This document shows positions 1-9,221 of a stretch of DNA of 64,000 bases, piece by piece. Origin of the DNA: Alphaproteobacteria bacterium (lineage in GTDB: Bacteria > Pseudomonadota > Alphaproteobacteria > Sphingomonadales > Emcibacteraceae); contig NVTE01000009.1 of assembly GCA_002401455.1 (NCBI GenBank), forward strand, positions 1 through 64,000, given 5' to 3'. A program made the translations under genes and the position numbers. The notes under the pieces are model-generated. The model had not been told where the DNA came from. It saw only the letters and a program-made list of their open reading frames with translations, and made no database searches. How positions within the stretch are numbered: position 1 is the stretch's first letter; the number at the start of each line of letters is the position of its first letter.

Positions 1-98
1 ATTCCATGAACCTGGAAGCGGTCAATACTTACGAAGGCACCCATGACATCCATGCCCTGATCCTGGGCCGGATGCAAACCGGCATCAGTGCATTCTGA
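1..98 (+). CDS. gcdH: glutaryl-CoA dehydrogenase, C-terminal end (partial)
   Basis: This is the last 31 codons of a gene that enters from the left edge. The readable tail contains [20 protein letters not shown], which matches the C-terminus of glutaryl-CoA dehydrogenase, an acyl-CoA dehydrogenase family flavoenzyme that converts glutaryl-CoA to crotonyl-CoA in lysine and tryptophan breakdown. The YEGTHDIH segment is the conserved C-terminal motif that contacts FAD in this family. The stop codon overlaps the start of the following CoA-transferase (TGATG), so the two are translationally coupled, which fits an activate-then-oxidise pair for glutarate. Only the tail is visible, so family assignment is strong but substrate specificity is inferred. 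Confidence 0.85.
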   Translation, partial: SMNLEAVNTYEGTHDIHALILGRMQTGISAF

Positions 99-1240
99 TG
101 GCAGGTGGCGCGCTCTCCCATATCAAGGTCCTCGATCTTAGTCGAATCCTTGCCGGCCCTTGGTCGACCCAGTTACTGGGCGACCTCGGGGCTGAGGTGA
201 TCAAAGTGGAACGCCCAGGCGTCGGGGATGATACCCGCACCTGGGGCCCGCCCTTTGTTGTTAATGGCGATGGGACCCCGGGAGACGCGGGTTATTTCCT
301 CTGCGCCAACCGCAACAAGCAGAGCCTGCAGATTGATATCACTTCGGAAGAGGGCCAGGCGGAAATCCGCGCCCTGGTTAAAACCGCTGACATTGTGGTG
401 GAGAATTACAAAGTCGGCGGCCTGAAGAAATATGGTCTGGATTATGACAGCTTAAGTCTGATCAATCCGGGCCTGATTTATTGTTCGATCACCGGCTTTG
501 GCCAGACCGGCCCCTATGCAAACCGTCCGGGCTATGACTTCCTGATTCAGGCCATGGGCGGCATGATGAGCATCACCGGCGAAAAAGACGGGGTTGCCGG
601 TGCCGGACCCCAGAAGGTCGGGGTTGCGGTCGCCGATATCATGACCGGCATGTATGCCACCGTCGGGATCCTCGCCGCCCTCGCCCACCGGGACCGGACG
701 GGAGAGGGACAATATATTGACCTCGCCCTCCTCGACTGTCAGATGGCGATGCTGGCCAATCAGAATATGAATTATCTGGTCGGCGGTCAGTCACCGGAAC
801 GCATGGGCAATGCCCATCCCAATATTGTGCCGTACCAAGTGTTTGAGACCTCTGATGGTCACCTGATCCTGGCGATCGGCAATGACGGACAATTTCGCCG
901 CTTTGCCGAATTAAACGACCAGGACTGGGCTGATGATCCGCGCTTTGCCACCAATCCGGCCCGGGTGAAAAACCGGGATGAACTGGTGACGCAGATGGGC
1001 GCAGTGATGCAGGGCAAATCGACCGCCCAGTGGATCGACATCCTTGAGCAGCATACTGTGCCCTGTGGTCCGGTCAACACCATCGAGCAGGCCTTCCAGG
1101 ACCCGCAGGTGATCCACCGGGGCATGCAGCGGGAGATCATCCGTGAGGACGGTGTCATCATCCCGACGGTGAGCAATCCGCTGAAGTTTTCCAAGACTCC
1201 GGTGCGCTATGACCTGGCCCCGCCGCGCCTGAAAAAATAA
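98..1240 (+). CDS. CaiB/BaiF class III CoA-transferase (glutarate CoA-transferase-like)
   Basis: A 380-residue class III (family III) CoA-transferase, the usual length for CaiB/BaiF/Frc proteins. The N-terminus (VLDLSRILAGPW, then LGDLGAEVIKVE) is the typical CoA-binding Rossmann segment, and the Asp near residue 180 in VAVADIMTG is at the position of the catalytic aspartate that forms the acyl-CoA anhydride in this family. It overlaps by 1 bp the stop of an upstream glutaryl-CoA dehydrogenase gene. That pairing suggests it moves CoA onto glutarate (as in SUGCT-type succinyl-CoA:glutarate CoA-transferase), feeding the dehydrogenase. The substrate is inferred from context, not from residues. 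Confidence 0.88.
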   Translation: MAGGALSHIKVLDLSRILAGPWSTQLLGDLGAEVIKVERPGVGDDTRTWGPPFVVNGDGTPGDAGYFLCANRNKQSLQIDITSEEGQAEIRALVKTADIVVENYKVGGLKKYGLDYDSLSLINPGLIYCSITGFGQTGPYANRPGYDFLIQAMGGMMSITGEKDGVAGAGPQKVGVAVADIMTGMYATVGILAALAHRDRTGEGQYIDLALLDCQMAMLANQNMNYLVGGQSPERMGNAHPNIVPYQVFETSDGHLILAIGNDGQFRRFAELNDQDWADDPRFATNPARVKNRDELVTQMGAVMQGKSTAQWIDILEQHTVPCGPVNTIEQAFQDPQVIHRGMQREIIREDGVIIPTVSNPLKFSKTPVRYDLAPPRLKK

Positions 1241-1267
1241 CGGCCTAATGAGAGATGAGTATCAGAC

Positions 1268-1462
1268 ATGAGTAATGCAGCAGCGCCGGACCAGAAACAG
1301 GTGGTCTATATCGAAACACTGGCCCGGCAATTGGTCCGCCGTTTTGGCAGGGCCCACTCCCTGGAGATTTGCCGGAATAACCAGTGGGGCAAGGTTCTGG
1401 ACTTCATCGAACAGAACCACAACCAACTAAACCGCCCCAGCTCAAGAAAGACCGGCGTTTAG
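1268..1462 (+). CDS. small hypothetical protein (64 aa)
   Basis: A 64-residue open frame beginning 28 bp after the CoA-transferase stop, on the same strand. It is mostly helical and basic, with a central segment VYIETLARQLVRRFGRAHSL and a tail rich in Asn, Arg and Ser. I do not recognise the family and see no catalytic motif, signal peptide or membrane segment. Codon use resembles that of the upstream genes and spacing is compatible with co-transcription, which is why I keep it as a probable gene. It could also be a chance frame. Confidence 0.45.
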   Translation: MSNAAAPDQKQVVYIETLARQLVRRFGRAHSLEICRNNQWGKVLDFIEQNHNQLNRPSSRKTGV

Positions 1463-1645
1463 GCCTGAGGGGGGCTGGAAGTTTTAGGGGCATGTCGGCA
1501 GCGGCTGCGTGGGGTCAAAGGACGTTGCGTCAGTTATACAGGCCGGTGACGCCCTCCCCATGATTTTGAGTAGTTTAATAAATTATGTATTGCATCCCTA
1601 TACTTTCATACTAACATTTAAAAATACCACTTCCGACATGGTTTT

Positions 1646-2065
1646 TTAGAAAATTGAAAAATATACAATGCCGCCTTTATGTGAAATTAATAGTTCACGA
1701 TCTCCATCGCCATTTGATATTTCCTTCAAACAAATAGATTGGTTGCGAGGAATAAAGTGAAGAGCACCGTATAGTTTATGTCCATTTTCAAAAACTGAAC
1801 TATCTAAGAAAATATCTGATGAAATGAGTTTACATCCCTTAACTTTATCAAAACCATCGAACTCAAACACATAAGCTCTGCCGTTATACCCATTATGAAG
1901 ATTGTTAATCCTCTCCTCATAAACAGGTGCATCAAAAATGGCCTGTTCTCTTGGAACAAGTTCCATAATTCTATCTTCTATTGGTGTTTGCAATAAGATA
2001 TATGTTGAAAAAGAGGCCCAAACAAAAACCGTTAGAACTAATAAATACTTCATAGCTCTTTGCAT
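1646..2065 (-). CDS. hypothetical single-pass membrane/secreted protein
   Basis: 139 residues, clearly more AT-rich than its surroundings. Residues about 6-25 (YLLVLTVFVWASFSTYILLQ) form one hydrophobic helix that would serve as an uncleaved signal anchor, followed by a mixed alpha/beta domain with no motif I recognise, so the bulk probably lies in the periplasm. The start chosen has a good Shine-Dalgarno (GGGAGAAG) about 5 nt upstream on the minus strand. It lies alone between the CoA-transferase group and the ParD-like gene, with long spacers on both sides. The base composition and isolation suggest recent acquisition. Function unknown. Confidence 0.6.
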   Translation of the reverse strand: MQRAMKYLLVLTVFVWASFSTYILLQTPIEDRIMELVPREQAIFDAPVYEERINNLHNGYNGRAYVFEFDGFDKVKGCKLISSDIFLDSSVFENGHKLYGALHFIPRNQSICLKEISNGDGDRELLISHKGGIVYFSIF

Positions 2066-2232
2066 TTATCTTCTCCCTCTGCATAAAGTCAGATTATGAT
2101 CCCTCATTATTTAAAGCTACCGCAAGAGTCCGCTGTGGGTTCTAAATGCGGCCGCGCAATAAAATTAATCGATAGAATGGAATTAATCAAGGATCGCGTA
2201 AAAAGAGTGTTTTGTGGCTTATCAGGAAGGGG

Positions 2233-2249
2233 GTAGGAACTATTCCTAC
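2233..2249. promoter_or_regulatory. perfect 7-3-7 inverted repeat, likely autoregulatory operator of the ParD-like gene
   Basis: GTAGGAACTATTCCTAC is a perfect 7-bp palindrome around a 3-bp spacer, centred about 48 bp upstream of the ParD-like start. ParD-type antitoxins repress their own promoters through ribbon-helix-helix binding to such palindromes. The match to this role is inferred from symmetry and position. Confidence 0.55.
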
Positions 2250-2288
2250 TTTGTGGCATACTCATGGCTAACGAAAGGATTTTAAGTC

Positions 2289-2546
2289 ATGTCACAACCC
2301 AAAAAATCTTATGTCGTCGGTCATCATTATGAAAGCTTTATCTCGCGTCAAATCACCGGCGGACGGTTCAATAATGCCAGTGAAGTCGTTCGGGCAGGAT
2401 TACGAATGCTGGAAGATTATGAAACACGCCTAGGCGATATTCGTGCCCTGACCGATGCCGCTGATGACGATATAGCGGCAAAGAATTACACAGTTTATCC
2501 TAAAACTGGTGATCTGGCCGATGAGGTTATTAAGCGGGGAATTTGA
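2289..2546 (+). CDS. ParD-like type II antitoxin, without an intact toxin partner
   Basis: 85 residues with the layout of the ParD (CC2985-type) antitoxin family. A ribbon-helix-helix N-terminal half is seen in [19 protein letters not shown] followed by [18 protein letters not shown], the usual dimerisation and DNA-binding segment. An acidic, flexible C-terminal tail would wrap a ParE toxin. In this family the toxin gene normally overlaps the antitoxin stop. Here only a 14-codon frame starting at an overlapping TTG follows before a stop, so no full toxin exists. A perfect palindrome upstream suggests autoregulation is still in place. An orphan antitoxin may act as an anti-addiction module or may simply be decaying. 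Confidence 0.85.
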   Translation: MSQPKKSYVVGHHYESFISRQITGGRFNNASEVVRAGLRMLEDYETRLGDIRALTDAADDDIAAKNYTVYPKTGDLADEVIKRGI

Positions 2547-2587
2547 AGGCCGTTAATTTCTATTGTTCCCGGCCCTCACCCCCATAA
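2543..2587 (+). pseudogene. possible remnant of a ParE-like toxin gene start
   Basis: An overlapping TTG at the ParD-like stop opens a 14-codon frame, [14 protein letters not shown], which has the flavour of a ParE N-terminus (a short beta strand then an S/R-P segment). It then terminates 7 bp before the converging TonB receptor gene. The rest of the toxin is absent. This is a weak call from position and a very short sequence. Confidence 0.25.
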
Positions 2588-2593
2588 GACCCG

Positions 2594-4666
2594 CTAGAAT
2601 TTTATCGTGACACCAGCATAGACCGAGCGTGGCTTGCCGGGGAAATAACGCTCATCGGTGAAGATGGTATAATCGGCCCGCTCGGCATAGGTCGCATTGG
2701 TCAGGTTCATCACCCGCAGGAAAAAGCCATAATTATTTGACAGGGCGATCTCGGCCCGCAGGTTCAGATAATCATGACCGTCATATTTATGCAGGTTCTC
2801 CGGGTCGAGGTAATAGGACCCCATACGCACCCATTCAAGTTCGGCCTTGACCTTGTCGGTCGGCTGCCACATGACCTGTAGGCTGCCGAAGTGGCGGGGC
2901 GCGGTGTCAATGTCATTGCCGTTCAGGTTGACGCCGCGGCTGATATAATCAAAGGTATAGCGGTGACGGGCAAAGCTGATATTACCCCGGACACTCAGGC
3001 TCTCGCTCAAGGCGATCTTGACCATGACATCGGCGCCCAGATGGTCGGAGGTGCCGTTGTCGACATTAAAAAACGCGCTGTCCCGGAAGATATAATTGTC
3101 TTTCTTCATGGCATAGACCGCGACATTATAGCTCAGCCGGTCCTGCTGGCCCCGGAAGCCCAGCTCAATGCTTTTCAGGTTAACTTTGCCGAGATCGGCC
3201 GTCTGCTGTGCCCGTTGCAGGCGGTAAAGTTCCGTCGCCTGGGGTGCCCGGAACCCATGACCCAGATTAAGGTAGGCATCATGGTTGTCATGATATTTAT
3301 ACAGCAGGCCGAGCTTGGGCGAAATGCTGGTGAAATCATTCTTGCCGCTCTCCGGCCGACTGTAACGACAGCCGCCAAAGCCACAGGTGGTGCCGTCTTC
3401 CCGGGTGCGGCCCGAGACCATGTTATTGCTATAGTCATAGCTCATATATTCCAGCCGGGCACCGGCCAGCAGGTGCAGTTTCGCACTGATCGCCCAGTCG
3501 CCCTGAAGGAAGGCCGCCGCCATGACGCTGTCGACATCATAGTCATAGTGTTTGCCGGTCGGGATCGTCGCCTGCAGGAAGGCCGAACCCTGGGTCGGGC
3601 TGTCCTGGGTCTGTTTTAGGGAGCCACTGGTATATTCAAGGTCGGCCCCGACGATGATCTCAAGATCACTGCCCTCGTTAAAATAGACCCCATTTTGCAG
3701 GCCAAAGCTGGTCTGTTTATTTTCTTCCAGCGGTTGGCCGGGCAGGAAATGCATCAGGAATTCCATGTCCAGCAGCCGGAAATAAGGTGTCATCTGCCAG
3801 CGGACATTCTCACTGATACTCCGGGAAAAACGCGACCAATAGCGCAGGGACTTGGCCTTGCGAAAGGCTTCCGGGTTGGGGTTGCTTTTCGCCAGGTCCT
3901 CGTCTTTATAGGCATCGAGCCCGGTGATATAGCCGGCGGTTTCCTGATCCAGGTTGGTCAGGGTCAGATTCGAGGCCACGGTCCAGACCCCACCCGCATA
4001 GTCATGACGCAGGCTGATCTTCTGCTGATCATAGCCGGACTGGTCCCGGTAACCGCCGTCATGGGTGATCGTCGCCTGAAGCAACAGTCCCTGTTTTTTG
4101 CCGGTCACGCCTTTGGAGAAATTAAAGCGCAGGAAGTCATTGGCCCCGCCCTCAAAACTGAGACGACCCGCGTCGGTGGTCGCCGCCGGGGTGATGACAT
4201 TGACAATACCGTGCAGGGCGTTGGAGCCATAAAGCGCCGACCCCGGCCCCTTGGTGATCTCAACCCGGGTTGCCTGTTCGGTGAAGACTTCAAACAACTC
4301 GTTGACGTTACAGAACCCAGCCGACCGCAGCGCGATGCCGTCCTGAGCCATCAGGAAAGCCCCGCAAGCGCCCGCACCGGTGAAGATCGGCGAGCGAATA
4401 GAAGCCAGATATTCCTGACCGTCATTGCGGGCGAAATTAACCCCGGCAACCCGAACCGCCAGTTCACTGAAATGGCTCGCCTTGACTGTTTCCAGTTCCG
4501 CTTGTCCGATCAGGGCCAGATTACCGCTCTGTCCGGACAGGGGCTTGTCGCTCCTGCTGGTGGTGGACACCACTTCTTCCAGATCAGTCTCCGCTGCATA
4601 AGCCCCCGGTCCGGCAAGCGCTACTGTCACCAGCAGGCCTGCCGCATATACTTTGCTTCTGTTCAC
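2594..4666 (-). CDS. TonB-dependent outer-membrane receptor (690 aa) coupled to PQQ dehydrogenase
   Basis: A 690-residue TonB-dependent receptor with a cleavable signal peptide (MNRSKVYAAGLLVTVALAGPGAYA), a plug domain (about 35-160) ending in the typical RVEITKGPGSALYGSNALHG segment, and a 22-strand barrel with a C-terminal aromatic (final residues KF). The plug has two cysteines about 17 residues apart (GACGAF and AGFCNV), likely a disulfide. Its start is only 6 bp beyond the stop of the PQQ dehydrogenase gene, so the two are co-transcribed and probably translationally coupled. Its length is close to that of the E. coli PQQ receptor PqqU (YncD). Uptake of PQQ or of the dehydrogenase substrate are both reasonable guesses, and the sequence does not decide between them. 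Confidence 0.88.
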   Translation of the reverse strand: MNRSKVYAAGLLVTVALAGPGAYAAETDLEEVVSTTSRSDKPLSGQSGNLALIGQAELETVKASHFSELAVRVAGVNFARNDGQEYLASIRSPIFTGAGACGAFLMAQDGIALRSAGFCNVNELFEVFTEQATRVEITKGPGSALYGSNALHGIVNVITPAATTDAGRLSFEGGANDFLRFNFSKGVTGKKQGLLLQATITHDGGYRDQSGYDQQKISLRHDYAGGVWTVASNLTLTNLDQETAGYITGLDAYKDEDLAKSNPNPEAFRKAKSLRYWSRFSRSISENVRWQMTPYFRLLDMEFLMHFLPGQPLEENKQTSFGLQNGVYFNEGSDLEIIVGADLEYTSGSLKQTQDSPTQGSAFLQATIPTGKHYDYDVDSVMAAAFLQGDWAISAKLHLLAGARLEYMSYDYSNNMVSGRTREDGTTCGFGGCRYSRPESGKNDFTSISPKLGLLYKYHDNHDAYLNLGHGFRAPQATELYRLQRAQQTADLGKVNLKSIELGFRGQQDRLSYNVAVYAMKKDNYIFRDSAFFNVDNGTSDHLGADVMVKIALSESLSVRGNISFARHRYTFDYISRGVNLNGNDIDTAPRHFGSLQVMWQPTDKVKAELEWVRMGSYYLDPENLHKYDGHDYLNLRAEIALSNNYGFFLRVMNLTNATYAERADYTIFTDERYFPGKPRSVYAGVTIKF

Positions 4667-4672
4667 TGTATT

Positions 4673-6802
4673 TTAGTCCTCTTTGGTCCCTTGGGACGCT
4701 TTTAATCGTTGCGCCCGCGTTATGACATACTGACGAATATCTTCCAGCTGTTCCGTGCTCAGCTGGTCCTTGAAAGACACCATGCCGTTATCTTTCAGAA
4801 TACCGTCCTGGGTAATATCAAACCAGGTGTCATCGTGCAAGGCCAGCGTATAACGCAAGTCGGGCAGAACCCCGGCGCTGACGGCTTTATCGCCGTGACA
4901 GCTGCTGCAAAAACGATGGAACAGGGCATTACCATTGGCCGCCTGTTTGTCATCACCATTACCCACGGGCGGCTCTGGCAGATCAGGCTCGACATATTTC
5001 CAGTCGGGCAGCTTGTCAGTCCCGCCGAGCTTGAAGGTCAGAATCCGGCTGTTGTTGCTGACCCTGCCCGATTTCAACGCCGCTTCCCCGGCCAGCAGCG
5101 GGAACACGCCGCCCCACCCGGCCAGGATGGTGACATATTGCTCGCCGTCAACACTGAAGGTAATCGGCGAGGCCACGATACCGGTCTGGGCCGGGAACGA
5201 CCACAGCTTGTCGCCATTTTCTGAATTATAGGCAACAAAATAGCCGGCCGCATTGCCCTGGAACAGGACCTTGCCCTTGGTATTGAGCAGACCGCCATTC
5301 CACGGTCCGGGATGCTGGACGCGCCATAGTTCTTTCTGAGCCACCGGGTCCCAGGCCGAGATATGACCCTTGATCATGGACATGACCTGATCTCTGGCCG
5401 TCTTGTCATCAGGCATTGAGGCCGCGGCCATATCGATGCCCAGATTGATCCCCGGACGGATGGCCTTGAAATCTTTATCCGGGGCATAGAGGAAAGGCAC
5501 TTCCTGGGCCGGGATATAGACGATTTTGCTGTTGGGGTTATAGGACATCGGGTGCCAGTTATGGGCACCAAGTGGATTGGGGAACGCCAGCCACGGGCTA
5601 TCATAATAGCGGGCTCTGGGGTCTTCCACCGGACGACCTGTCTCCATGTCAATATGACTGGCCCAGTTAACGTCGACATAATTTTCCGCCGACAGCAGCT
5701 CACCGGTTTCCCGGTCGAGCACATAAAAGAAGCCATTCTTCGGCGCCTGCATCAGCACCTTGCGGGCTTTGCCGGCGATCTCCAGATCAGCAAGAATCAT
5801 ATGCTGGGTCGCGGTATAGTCCCACATTTCACCGGGCGTCGTCTGATAATGCCAGACATATTCGCCGGTGTCAGGCCGCAGGGCCAGAATCGAGGACAGA
5901 TAGAGATTGTCGCCGCCGCCCGGGCTGCGCAATTCCTGATTCCACGGGGAGCCATTGCCCACGCCAACATACAGCAGGTCCAGGTCCGCATCATAGGCCA
6001 TGGAGTCCCAGACGGTGCCGCCACCGCCCAATTTCCACCATTCGCCGTTCCAGGTTTTGGCCGCCGTCTCCAAGGCCGGAGTCTCAAAGCCATCCGCCGG
6101 ATTGCCCGGGACGGTGTAAAAGCGCCAGACCTGCTCTCCGGTAAGGGCATCATAAGCCCCGACATAACCGCGGACGCCAAACTCTGCGCCGCCGTTGCCG
6201 ATGATCACTTTGCCTTTAACGATGCGCGGGGCACCGGTGATGCTATAGGGGTATTTCTGGTCAATGGTCATGACGTCCCAGATTTTTTCACCCGTCTTGG
6301 CGTCCAGGGCAATCAGCCGGCCATCGAGGGTGCCGACATAAACCTTGCCCTGCCAGACGGCAACGCCCCGGTTGACCACATCGCAACAGGCGTTGACCGC
6401 CCATTCGCCGGGGACTTCCGGATTAAATTCCCACAACAGTTCTCCGGTGACCGCATTCAGGGCATAGACCCGACTCCAGGAGCCAGTGACATACATCACA
6501 CCGTCGATGACGATGGGGGTCGCTTCCAGGCCCCGGTGCGTGTCGAAATCATAATGCCAGTCCAGCCCCAGATCCTTGACGTTTTTGTCGGTGATCTGAT
6601 CGAGGGGACTATAACGCTGCTCATCATAAGTCCGGCCATGGGCGAGCCAGTTCTGAGGCTCCTGATCGGCGGCAAGAATCCGCTGATCGCTGGCGGTGGC
6701 GGCGCTGAGGTCAGCCACTTGGGCGTCCACTTGTGCATCCTGGCTACAGGCGGCAAGAAATGAGGCGGTGATGAGGGGAAGAATCAGTCTGTAAAGGTTC
6801 AT
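4673..6802 (-). CDS. PQQ-dependent quinohemoprotein alcohol dehydrogenase, predicted lipoprotein
   Basis: 709 residues: an eight-bladed PQQ propeller (about 40-600) plus a C-terminal cytochrome c domain. Visible family marks are the vicinal disulfide ACCDVVNRG, a Glu in GGAEFGVRG and Asn in VGNGSPWNQ as calcium/PQQ ligands, and the catalytic Asp in PGEMWDYT. Thr two residues after that Asp points to a calcium rather than lanthanide enzyme, since lanthanide types have a second Asp there. Heme binding is at FCSSCHGD (Cys about 632) with a likely axial Met in NGMVSF (about 674). The N-terminus MNLYRLILPLITASFLAACSQ has a lipobox (LAAC), so the enzyme is probably lipid-anchored in the periplasm rather than freely soluble. 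It oxidises alcohols and passes electrons to cytochromes; the substrate is unknown. No PQQ synthesis genes are in the window. Confidence 0.92.
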   Translation of the reverse strand: MNLYRLILPLITASFLAACSQDAQVDAQVADLSAATASDQRILAADQEPQNWLAHGRTYDEQRYSPLDQITDKNVKDLGLDWHYDFDTHRGLEATPIVIDGVMYVTGSWSRVYALNAVTGELLWEFNPEVPGEWAVNACCDVVNRGVAVWQGKVYVGTLDGRLIALDAKTGEKIWDVMTIDQKYPYSITGAPRIVKGKVIIGNGGAEFGVRGYVGAYDALTGEQVWRFYTVPGNPADGFETPALETAAKTWNGEWWKLGGGGTVWDSMAYDADLDLLYVGVGNGSPWNQELRSPGGGDNLYLSSILALRPDTGEYVWHYQTTPGEMWDYTATQHMILADLEIAGKARKVLMQAPKNGFFYVLDRETGELLSAENYVDVNWASHIDMETGRPVEDPRARYYDSPWLAFPNPLGAHNWHPMSYNPNSKIVYIPAQEVPFLYAPDKDFKAIRPGINLGIDMAAASMPDDKTARDQVMSMIKGHISAWDPVAQKELWRVQHPGPWNGGLLNTKGKVLFQGNAAGYFVAYNSENGDKLWSFPAQTGIVASPITFSVDGEQYVTILAGWGGVFPLLAGEAALKSGRVSNNSRILTFKLGGTDKLPDWKYVEPDLPEPPVGNGDDKQAANGNALFHRFCSSCHGDKAVSAGVLPDLRYTLALHDDTWFDITQDGILKDNGMVSFKDQLSTEQLEDIRQYVITRAQRLKASQGTKED

Positions 6803-6834
6803 GGGAATATCTTTACTGTTAGAATGAAGTTATC

Positions 6835-6877
6835 AAAAAAAGAACCTCCGGGTAGAGCGGGAACTCCCACCCGGAGG
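6835..6877 (-). terminator. rho-independent terminator between TonB receptor and PQQ dehydrogenase genes
   Basis: On the minus strand CCTCCGGGT and ACCCGGAGG form a 9-bp stem, followed by TTCTTTTTTT. It lies just past the stop of the 776-aa receptor gene, so that gene and the PQQ dehydrogenase/receptor pair are separate units or are linked only by read-through. Confidence 0.85.
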
Positions 6878-6890
6878 CATTGCGTCTGAG

Positions 6891-9221
6891 TTAGTAACTC
6901 ATACGCAACGTCAGGTACCATTCACGGGGACGGGCATATGTGCCTTCCGTGAAACCAACACCCGGCTGGTTAAAGCCAGAGATCAGGTATTTTTCGTCAG
7001 AGAGGTTACGACCACCCAGAATCAGTTCCCACTGCTCGCCCGGATGTGAATAGGTCACCGCCGCATTGAACAGGTGAAGCGCAGGCTGGGTCAGCTCTGG
7101 TGTATTCTCAGCATTGTTGTAGATCGTGCTGTTATAGTTCCAGTCACCGTGCACCATCAACGTGCCTTCATTGTCCAGATCGACAGTATATTCAACCCCA
7201 ACGGTGGAGGAGAATTCCGGCGTATTAGCAAATTTGCTGGCGAGACTGATGGTCGCGAAGGGATCGCTGATCTCAACATATTTGGCATCGGTATAAGCCA
7301 GACCAACGGTCAGGACCAGATTATCGGTCGCCATGGCCTGCAGCTCAAGTTCTGCGCCTTTGATTTCCGCTTTACCGGCATTGACAGTGATCGGCGTGAT
7401 GCCTTCCTGGTTAACCACCTGAAGATTGGAATAGTCGGTATAATAAGCCGCACCATTCAAGCGGACACGGCCATCGGCCAGGTCGGACTTGAAGCCCACT
7501 TCATAGGCCCATACTTTTTCAGGCTTGAACGGACGAGCCGCTGGTTGCGGATCAACTGTCCGGCCGGTGAAGCCGCCAGACTTGAAGCCTTTGGACACGG
7601 ACACATAGGTGAAGAGGTTATCATTCCAGCGATATTCAACCCCAATACGCGGGGAGGTATCGGTGATGTCCAGCTCTGCGGTATCATCCGGCACCAGCAT
7701 GGCACCAGAAACCGTTTCAATATGAACCGGACGATAATCCTTGTTTTCCTTAGTATAGCGAATACCGGCTGTGATGCTCAAGTCATCGGTGATGCTATAG
7801 GAGGCCTGACCAAAGGCGGCATAACTTACATTGTTAACGATGTTCAACTCGTCAAGACTCAGGAACGGCAGACCGCCCAGAGGGACAAACACGTTATCCC
7901 GGCCACTTTCTTCGAAGTAATACAGACCCGCGAGCCATTTCAACTTGCCGTCCATGGACAGACCGGTAAGCTGCAGTTCCTGAGTGAACTGGCTGTGCTC
8001 ATACAGGTTAGAGGTATGGTCGATGGTGACCGGTGAGTTATCCCCGTCCCGGCCAAACTCTGCGTCGAGCTTGCGATAGGCGGTGATCGACTTGAAGTCT
8101 ACGTTGTCATTGACGGCATAATCCAAAGTTAAAGCGATCCCGAACAGATCGAGGTTGGAGAAATTCGGACCTGTGCCATAAGTGGTAAAGGGGTCATCGG
8201 TCAGGAACCGGTCATCATAGGGTGTGCGATCATTGAGCGGGTTTGCATCCCCGTTCAGGTTAAAGGCCGGGCCACAGGCTTCAACCGGGATCGCCCCGGC
8301 GATACAGCCATTGTAAAGACCAGCAAGCTGGGTCGCTCCCGGATAGACATTGAGCAATTTTGACACGGCTGAATGGGCGCGCGAACGGGTCGCATCAACG
8401 ATCAAAGTTGCCTGCAACCGGTCCGTGGCATTCAGCTGGAAGATACCTTTAGCGGTGAAGGTGTTTTCATCACCCAGCTCCGTGTTCTGTCCAATGGCTT
8501 GATCTGGATAAGAAATATCCGGACCATGCTCACCGGTGAACGGGATACGTTTGGCATAACCGTCCCGGTTCTTGGTGGAGAAGCTCAAGGAAGACAGCAA
8601 TTTGTCTTCGATCAGGGGAATATCTGCGGTCATACGCAAGTCACGACGGTTATAGCTGCCGATAGTGGCGTCAGCCTTAAGGGCGAATTCCTCACCCGGC
8701 ATGGCGGACACGATATTGATCGCGCCACCGATGGTGTTCCGGCCAAACAGGGTACCCTGAGGACCTTTCAGCACTTCGATGCGCTGCAGGTTGAGCAAGT
8801 CAACGATGCCGCCAACAGAACGCGCCACATAGACACCGTCCACATAAAGGCCCACGCCCGGGTCAATGGTCAGCAGGAAGTCAGACTGGCCAATGCCACG
8901 AATGAAGGTCGTGATGGACGCGGAACTACCGGTCAGGGCCGAGGTGAAGTCCATGATCAGGCTCGGGGTGTAGTCGCCGATCTCGGAAATATTGCTCAGG
9001 CCTTTTTTCTGCAGGGAATCGGCGGTGAAGGCGGAAACCGCAATTGGCACATCCTGAAGGCTCTCGGAAACTTTCCGGGCGGTGATGACAATCTCTTCAA
9101 GACCGACTGATTTCTCTTCAGCAGCGAAAGTGCTTGAGGTCATGAGGCCGGTGGCCAGAAGGCTCGTCGACAAGACCATCATCGAGGTCGACTTTAAATT
9201 TAGGTTTAAAAACTTGTGCAT
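6891..9221 (-). CDS. TonB-dependent outer-membrane receptor (776 aa)
   Basis: A 776-residue receptor of the large sphingomonad/alphaproteobacterial type. It has a signal peptide ending near TFAAEE, a segment GLEEIVITARKVSESLQDVP at the start of the plug, the plug motif RIEVLKGPQGTLFGRNTIGG, and a long barrel ending in an aromatic (LRMSY). Such receptors import scarce compounds too large for porins, energised by TonB. It lies between an AraC-family regulator and the PQQ dehydrogenase gene, all on one strand, so uptake of the substrate that induces the cluster is the natural inference. A strong terminator follows the gene. The ligand cannot be read from the sequence. Confidence 0.9.
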   Translation of the reverse strand: MHKFLNLNLKSTSMMVLSTSLLATGLMTSSTFAAEEKSVGLEEIVITARKVSESLQDVPIAVSAFTADSLQKKGLSNISEIGDYTPSLIMDFTSALTGSSASITTFIRGIGQSDFLLTIDPGVGLYVDGVYVARSVGGIVDLLNLQRIEVLKGPQGTLFGRNTIGGAINIVSAMPGEEFALKADATIGSYNRRDLRMTADIPLIEDKLLSSLSFSTKNRDGYAKRIPFTGEHGPDISYPDQAIGQNTELGDENTFTAKGIFQLNATDRLQATLIVDATRSRAHSAVSKLLNVYPGATQLAGLYNGCIAGAIPVEACGPAFNLNGDANPLNDRTPYDDRFLTDDPFTTYGTGPNFSNLDLFGIALTLDYAVNDNVDFKSITAYRKLDAEFGRDGDNSPVTIDHTSNLYEHSQFTQELQLTGLSMDGKLKWLAGLYYFEESGRDNVFVPLGGLPFLSLDELNIVNNVSYAAFGQASYSITDDLSITAGIRYTKENKDYRPVHIETVSGAMLVPDDTAELDITDTSPRIGVEYRWNDNLFTYVSVSKGFKSGGFTGRTVDPQPAARPFKPEKVWAYEVGFKSDLADGRVRLNGAAYYTDYSNLQVVNQEGITPITVNAGKAEIKGAELELQAMATDNLVLTVGLAYTDAKYVEISDPFATISLASKFANTPEFSSTVGVEYTVDLDNEGTLMVHGDWNYNSTIYNNAENTPELTQPALHLFNAAVTYSHPGEQWELILGGRNLSDEKYLISGFNQPGVGFTEGTYARPREWYLTLRMSY

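Noticed and set aside
3695-4705. 336-aa plus-strand ORF
   Set aside because: It is antisense to the TonB receptor gene, with shadow-type composition.
5552-6763. 403-aa plus-strand ORF
   Set aside because: It lies wholly inside the PQQ dehydrogenase gene on the other strand; shadow frame.
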